Part shown: piece by piece, positions 57,201 through 64,000 of the stretch | Numbering within the stretch: the first letter of the stretch is position 1 | How the letters are laid out: each line of letters begins with the position of its first letter | Assembly (NCBI GenBank): GCA_036583965.1 | Contig: JAZBQD010000014.1 | Span: forward strand, 52,023,626-52,087,625 | Length of the DNA stretch: 64,000 nucleotides | Direction: 5' to 3' | DNA from: Prunella strophiata | Taxonomy: Eukaryota; Chordata; Aves; Passeriformes; Prunellidae | The notes under the pieces: model-generated | What the model was told of the DNA's origin: nothing | Seen by the model: only the letters and a program-made list of their open reading frames with translations | Databases searched by the model: none | Program-made: the position numbers and the translations under genes

Positions 57201-60200
57201 AAAATTTTCCTTTTTTTGTGATCTGATCCTGTATGGGCATGTTTCTTATAGTAAATGTTAACAGGAGCTTAAAATACCCATAAAATTATGACTGTGATCC
57301 CATTCACATCATGTAAGTTTTGCTCTGGGACTTTCTTTGCAAAGTAGCATTAAATCTTTGCCTTATGGTAAAAAAGAGTGCCTTCTTCTTTAAAACCGTG
57401 AGATGCTTGTGGTAGGGAAGACTCAGCAGAACAGAACTGCACACATCAGCAGGACCCTGAGCATTTCATCAGGAAAATCTCCTAGGGAAACAAGAATTTC
57501 ATCTGGAACAGCAAAGGCAAGATGGGGCTTTAATAAGGGGACATGCTGGTGTGGCTGAGATGGGCCAGGGCTGTAGGGTGTGTGGGTGGCAGAGCCAAAG
57601 CCCTCGCAGCTGCTCCAGCACCAGCTGCCTGAGTTTATCTCAGGTAACATTCTCTTTCTGAACATATTGCAGCAAAGGCAGGGTTTAGCAGGTTCATCAG
57701 GCCAGACGGTTTGCCCCTCGGTTTAAATGGATTTTCTTAAATACTGTACATCACAAGCAGATGCTGTTACACCCAAAGATATTTTGTTTTGTTCTAAATA
57801 TAACTCATAAGGACTCCAAAGGAATTCTCATGAGATTGTTTTAAAACTTCAAAAGATGAGCCAATTTTCAGAGCAGTCTGGCACCTTCTAACTGGCAGAG
57901 CTCCTCTTGCAGCAGTGCTGAGTCCACTCCACACCATGTGGATGTGGATACTCTGGTTACATCACCCACACACTCTCACAAGTAGCTGTTACGTTACTTA
58001 GCGTAGAAGAGGTTAGCTGAGGTCCCAGGTTTAGGTTATCTACTTAGAGATGGCATCACTTCTCTTTACATTTCCAAGTTCCCTCACAGGCACCTCAAAA
58101 TGAGCCACTCTATTTAGCTGGACAGAAGAAGTTTTACTTAAAGACAATCCAGCTGCTTGCAGATGGTTTGTCTACAATGGCAACACCATAGAAACACAAG
58201 ACACAACATTTGATTTGAAAAGTTTATGAAGAAAACACTCTGAGGGGACAACAGAGATTTTGGAATCCAGTGCTCAAATGTCATCAAAGTATTTCTTTGA
58301 AAAATATTACTGATCATGAGCCAAAAGCCATGTAAACTGCTGGGTAAGACTCCTCAAACAATAGAGTTAGGATTTCTTCCCTCTTTTACTGGAATTTGTT
58401 GTGATCAATAGAAAGGTGTCTATTCACATTTTCCTTCAGCTTTTCTTTCATTATATACAGAGTCTACAGCCACTCTGATTAGGAAACTTAAAAAGCTTAG
58501 ACATTAGCTGCTTAAGAATTAACTTCTTAAGATTTAACTTCTTAAGGCCATATAAATTTAGATCCTCTCTGCTGTGACATTCGTCCAACAATTCAAGCAA
58601 ATGCATTTCCATTAAAAAAAGAAAAAAAAGAAGAAATGTATGCAATTCATGTAATTATGCATCTGAAAATACTCAGAACTGTTCTAATTTCTTTCTTTAA
58701 TCTCAAGTATATAATACACATTTATTTCCAATAAAAGCTTTACTAGCAAGGTGAACAACCTCAGAGCAAAGCTGATCAACCCTAAGAGTCTTCCAGACTT
58801 CATGTTTCAACCACAGCTCTGCTTGCTGGATCGTTAAACCAAAAGAAGTGCAGAGCCAACAGTTCCTTTCCCCCACATCATGACTCACAATTGTTTTCTC
58901 TGATCTACTACTGACAGGTATATACTTTCTGTGAAAAATAGACATAACTCTTCTGGGAGACTGACAATGAGCAAATATCAGGTGCAGTTTAAAAGCTTAA
59001 AAATTGTAAATAAATTAGCCCATGTCATGCTGTTTTCAGATACTGAAACATTTTAAAAGAAATTTGGGTTTCATTGAAACACTGATATTATAGCCCACTG
59101 CCATATTTTTGAATACATTTTTTTATTTCTTAAAATTGATTCAAAATTGATCCCTTCTGGATCTAGTACTTTCAGACAATTCTTATGTCCAGGTTGAGGA
59201 GTACATGCCTGAATATGATTTAATTTAAGCACTGTAAATGCTGAGACAGGTGCCTAAACTGAACAAAAGAAGCAAGATAGAATAAGAGGGCCTAATTCTG
59301 TCCTCAGGATTGCCTGGGCAATCCTCTGCTACTTCGAGAGCTGTATTATATTGAACTGTAAGACTTGGAAAAATTAAAAACAAAAAGAGCTATTATCTGT
59401 TATAAGCAGATCATATATCAATAAAAGTATTACTATTACTATCTATCTAGTCCATCCATCTGTCAGGACAGGATTATCTTTTAAAAGGGAATTTTCTGCC
59501 ACTTTGCTCAGTCCAGGTTAGATGTCACATGAGATATGACATATTCCTTTCTCAGAAGGCCAGTTGGTCGCAGAAAATATTGCAGACATAGAAAAAGATA
59601 CTCAAGGTCAATGATTATTTACTCCATTTAATTACTTGTTATAAACTTTAAGACCACTCTAAACCATTCAGAATCATTTTTCTGCAAACATATAGTTCAT
59701 GGAATCTTATCTTCCCTGTTGATAAAAGGGCCAAAATCCCATTCCATCACATGGATTCAGTCACAGGCCTTCTTGGAATTACTGCTGCATCCAACCAATT
59801 TCAATATAGCCTGCAATGATTGACTTCTTTGACACACACTATTGAGGCCTATAAACTCTTGAAAAATTTAATTTCAAGTTGATCAGCCTTTTGTTTGTAT
59901 CATTTCTCCTGTTTCCTAACAGGGGCTTCTGTGTGGGCAAGTCTCTGGTGAAGACAACGTGCCTGGAAAGGCTGCCAGCCACACTGCTGAAACAGGACCA
60001 GAAAAGGAGACATCATACTCCCCTGAGCTATTTGATGCTGTTCAGTCTCATGTTGTACAGGCTGCTTTTGTTTTTTTCCAACACTGCAATCACTCATCAG
60101 ATTTGCTTTCTGTTCCATCCTTGTGTCTTCCAAGGTATTTAATCTTGAAATTCTTTTGTTTTGCGTCATAAAGAATACCAGTATATTTCCCTGGAATCCA

Positions 60201-60294
60201 TTAAATTTTGGAAACTAGGGAAAGAAGCCTAATTGTCCTCATTTCCATGCTCATTTTCATAATATCTCTGGCCTTCTGCTAGACAATTACCCTT

Positions 60295-60440
60295 AATTTA
60301 TTATGTATAATTATAAAAATATATGTATATATTTATTTCTATATTTTATTAGTTTTCAAATACATTTGTGATCTATTTATAATTATTTTATATACTTATT
60401 ATCACTTATTATATTTTTGTTGTTGTTAATATTATTTACC
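60295..60440. repeat. AT-rich low-complexity stretch
   Basis: Nearly all A and T, with TATATGTATATATT, TTATTATATT and TTGTTGTTG motifs. No element is recognised. Confidence 0.8.
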
Positions 60441-63366
60441 TATATTCATTACTCATAGTACAGTATGACTATAAAAGACTCTTTGAATAAGCATGAAAAT
60501 CAGGATTTCATGAGACATTGTAAAAAAAGCTTACTAATACCTAACTTCATTGTATCGGGCTGTAGTTCTGCCAAGATCAACAATTTCATTTGTGAAGCTG
60601 TCATTGCAAGATCTCTTAAACTTTACAGACCATTAAATAGTTTTTTAGGCATTTAAGCTGGTAATTGCAGATCTTCTGCACAGTAGAGATACAACAGTCT
60701 TCACTGAGAGACTCAGTAGGAGTGAGATAGAAAGTGTCTCCCTTTTGGGAGTGCATATGGATTTCCCAGCAGCTTTCTCAAAGCTGGGAACATGAACCCT
60801 ATCTGTATGTTGTTCTATCAGACCTCATCACACATATCATTTCTTTCCTTTCACTCAGAGACACCCACAAATTCCTTCTTTTTGTTCCCCAAGAGTCGAG
60901 CAGTTACATGATACAAAGGGTGCTCAAGCACTATCCAAAGTCTGGATGCTATTACTATGCCAGTTCCTCTTACTTAAGACTCTTTTTTGCAGCTTTTGGA
61001 ATAAACATAACAAGACTAAGGATACAATACATCGTGGCATACAATCATCTAGATGGTAGAAACCACAGCAAGTCCTGTGGCACAATTTTGGCTTCATTCA
61101 ACAACTACCAACTGTGTTCAGTCTCAACTTGGGAACAATGTGGGCCAGGTATTGGCCATCCAAGGCACCAAACTTTGCAGTATAGGTGAAAACTACTGGC
61201 ACAGAGGACAAAGATCAAAAATAGAAAGGCTGAAAAAGAGAGACAAAATAGTCCAAACCAATTTTGTACATATTTTACTAGGAACAAGATCATCCAGTTT
61301 CATTCACCATCAGGATTTATGCTTAATCCTGATTTCCAGAGGTCTATGATATTATTTACTGGTTAAGCTGAACTAAATGTTGACAGATCTGACCTACTTA
61401 AAGTAGGGATGGCTGAGATTTATGGAATTTCCTTATCTGTTTCTCAGCCAGGACAAAGACTCATGGTAATGTTCTGTGACCTTATAAGCTCCTATAAGAT
61501 AACACCTCTGTTCTTCTTTCATCTCAGTGTTCAAATTTTCCAAGTAGTCATTTTTTGCTTCCTTTTCTTCTCTCAGTCACTGTATAACTGCCATACTACT
61601 TTAGTTCTTTAAATCTTTCCTAACAATGATTTCTCCAGACCACAATAATTTCTTGTTCACCTAAGAAATGTTGCTCTAATTTGTTCACATAATAAGAAAA
61701 AGATAGGTTAAAGATTGTACAAATTCTGACATAAACTGCCGTCTCTGACCTCCATGTTGTGATTCTTTCATGAGAGCATGATGAAATCACCCTGTTCTTT
61801 TCTATAGCTTTATCACACAGCACACTTTATCTATTTGCTGCCCTTACTGGATAGTAGCTGCTATTGTCACTCATCCCATTTTTTTTTCTGTCCCAGTACT
61901 GGGCAATGTCTTTTCTTTTCCTGAGTCTCTGGTGCCATCCCTGTTGCTACTGGTCTTTGTAAGTGGTCAGACATTTAGAGAGCCTCACTGATTAAGCATC
62001 ATCTCTAATGATTGATTTGTCTCTGTATTTTCCAAATATTCCCAAATCTGGTTTTTTATCATTAGCTGTTGTCATGATCTCAAATGTCTTCTAATTTCCA
62101 AGCCTTCCTTTTCTTTCCATTTCTTGCTAAAGGCAATATTAAGAAAGGACTTCAATCCCCTGAATCTTTTTAGGTCACGTGTCTTATTTATTTTTTAGCG
62201 CCCTTTGTCTCTAATCTATTTTTCAAGTTATCTTAGTTTTTTTCTGGAAAACCTTGTATAACTCTGAGTCATTTCTGAGAGTCAAACTGCATAGTTACCC
62301 CTTCCAATTCTCTACTTTTTCCATTTCAGATAATTTTTTAGGATCTCACAGACTTGAAAATTGGAAGCAATTATGCTATTTGGATGGAATACATTTCTTG
62401 CTCTACTTTTCATGTGTGAAGGTTCACCTGCTTATCTTTCAATGCCATCCTCAGCTCAAAAACATTCTCTTCTCCAGTTTGGCAATCACTACTCCAGACA
62501 ATACTCTCTTTTTATTTCACTTTTTACTTCTTGTTTCTTAGTACTGTCTGTCTCCAGTCTGGGCTTTTGTGCTGCAGCAATCACAGATATGTTGGCAAGG
62601 GTGAAGGTAATAATGATGCTAATGCAATTTAATATAGCTCCAAAATAGATGTCAGGAATTTACAGGAATTGAGTAACACATACTATTATCCCTGTCTTAT
62701 TTGTACAATATCTTAAGTCAAAGAACACTTGCCTACAATCTCTTTTCCTCTATTTTGTCTTTGTATTGGTGTTTCCCAAAAAACATGATTGACAAAAAAA
62801 GCAAAAAAGGTTTACAAACAACTTCATTTGTGAGACTGGGAGACTCTAGGCACATCAACAGTAGAAAATGCAGTAACTTTTTCAAACTGCATGCAGTAAT
62901 GCAGCTGCAAACCAGTCATTTGACTAATATGGAAGGCTTAAGGTTATCAAATGATCTTTTAGGGGAAAGGATCTCCTAGGGTAGGAAGGCTTTTTAATTT
63001 GATTAGTAAGAAAAGCATAACAGAAATAAAACCGGAGGAGAACCAGACATTGCACAAAGCAGAGCTTGCGGAGTTCCATTGTGCTTCTACTTCAGAGACA
63101 AATTCCTTTGACAAGAAGAGGCCCAGACAGTTCAGTGAATAACATTTCCCGATGAAATGATAAACAAGTTACTGCAATAACCTCACAGTCTCTCTGAATG
63201 CTGTAGGATATTAAATCTGCTTTTCTGCTTTTGCAGAGAAAAAAATCTATTTTCAAAAGGGTACCCTTTAAGGAAAAAAATTTACTCATGTCAAAGACAG
63301 CAGTAACTTTAATTTCTGAGCTATGTCATTTGACACAGTGACACTTCTCCCATTGAAATTGCAGAC

Positions 63367-63370
<4 letters not shown>

Positions 63371-63416
<46 letters not shown>
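63371..63416. repeat. (ATT)15 microsatellite
   Basis: About fifteen perfect ATT units followed by ACTACT. The poly-isoleucine frame here is a repeat artefact. Confidence 0.97.
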
Positions 63417-63417
<1 letters not shown>

Positions 63418-64000
63418 TACTATTAGACAGGAGGAAACCAAAAATTATCCTCTGTTTTCTAAGATCAGTGGATTTAAATTTGTTCCCTCTTCTTTAAATT
63501 TGTTCCCTCCCACTGCTACACCAATGTCACCATTTTCATCCTCTCTCACCCCTCTCTGTGTTTGAAGCTACCTCGTCCAGAAAATACAGACCATATCCTT
63601 CAGCATGGTCCTGTGATATTCACTCATCTGCCAGCTGCCACCCAGAAAGTGAATGATAACCCTTGGTGATGACAGAGCATTCCCAGCCACACCAAAGGCC
63701 CTTACTGCATCAAGCCACATCCTAATGGGGCTGTTACTGAGCAGTGAAACCAAAAAGGTACCTGAGGATATTGGCAAGGAAAAAATGGGTTTGTTTATTA
63801 AAAGTGTGCATCTCCAAACCTTTCCCATTGATAGTAACCCATGAACTGCAGGATTGCTCAAATGCCACGCTGCAAAATTTGTCTCAAGATCACAGAAACC
63901 ATCTGTTCAGAAGTACTCACAAGTAAATGACCACCACTGGTTTCAAGTCTAGGCAGAGGATAATAGTCTTCAAGTAGTCTGTCTCACTCCCTGCCTGTGG

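Noticed and set aside
60734..61189. 151-codon + strand frame
   Set aside because: No recognisable family and no context; AT-rich intron yields such frames by chance.
63323..63565. 80-codon frame with poly-isoleucine
   Set aside because: Translation of the (ATT)n microsatellite.

Overview
This window looks like a piece of a bird genome, probably a songbird (passerine). The evidence is its AT-rich, gene-poor vertebrate sequence, several 5'-truncated CR1 LINE copies whose 3' ends carry ATTCTGTGA-type repeats instead of poly(A), an avian-type endogenous retrovirus LTR, and one tRNA-Ile-derived retrosequence like those behind passerine SINEs. The passerine call is an inference.

Only one protein-coding segment can be supported: a 217-bp exon on the minus strand (28290-28506). 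It encodes 72 residues of the extracellular ligand-binding domain of a group III metabotropic glutamate receptor, best matching GRM8. It has a good acceptor (TTGTTCTGTTTGCAG) and a consensus donor (ATTG|GTGAGT). GRM8 is a very large gene with huge introns, so the rest of the window reads as its introns: 28507-64000 is upstream of the exon in the transcript and 1-28289 is downstream. The many short open frames elsewhere look like chance or repeat-derived frames.

Layout in + coordinates: an ERV solo LTR (2204-2790); intron with simple repeats; a tRNA-Ile-derived element (about 20620-20695); a CR1 3' end (about 21935-22100, +); an old CR1 (about 24180-25460, -); a 34-bp minisatellite of 27 copies (27389-28302) abutting and overlapping the GRM8 exon; the exon; a perfect 20-bp-stem hairpin beside a 26-bp tandem duplication (32011-32096); CR1 (about 36735-36927, +); a GC-rich patch with overlapping sense and antisense open frames (about 41885-42685); a long degenerate CR1 (about 44270-45670, +); a better-preserved CR1 3' end (52338-52548, -); and AT-rich intron with an (ATT)n microsatellite (63371-63416).

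The most striking observation is the minisatellite. Its repeat unit is a copy of the exon-intron junction itself: the last 13 coding bases plus the start of the intron, including the GTGAGT donor. The exon is therefore followed by about 25 further copies of its own 5' splice site. The nearest one lies exactly 36 nt downstream with no intervening stop, so its use would insert 12 residues into the glutamate-binding domain.
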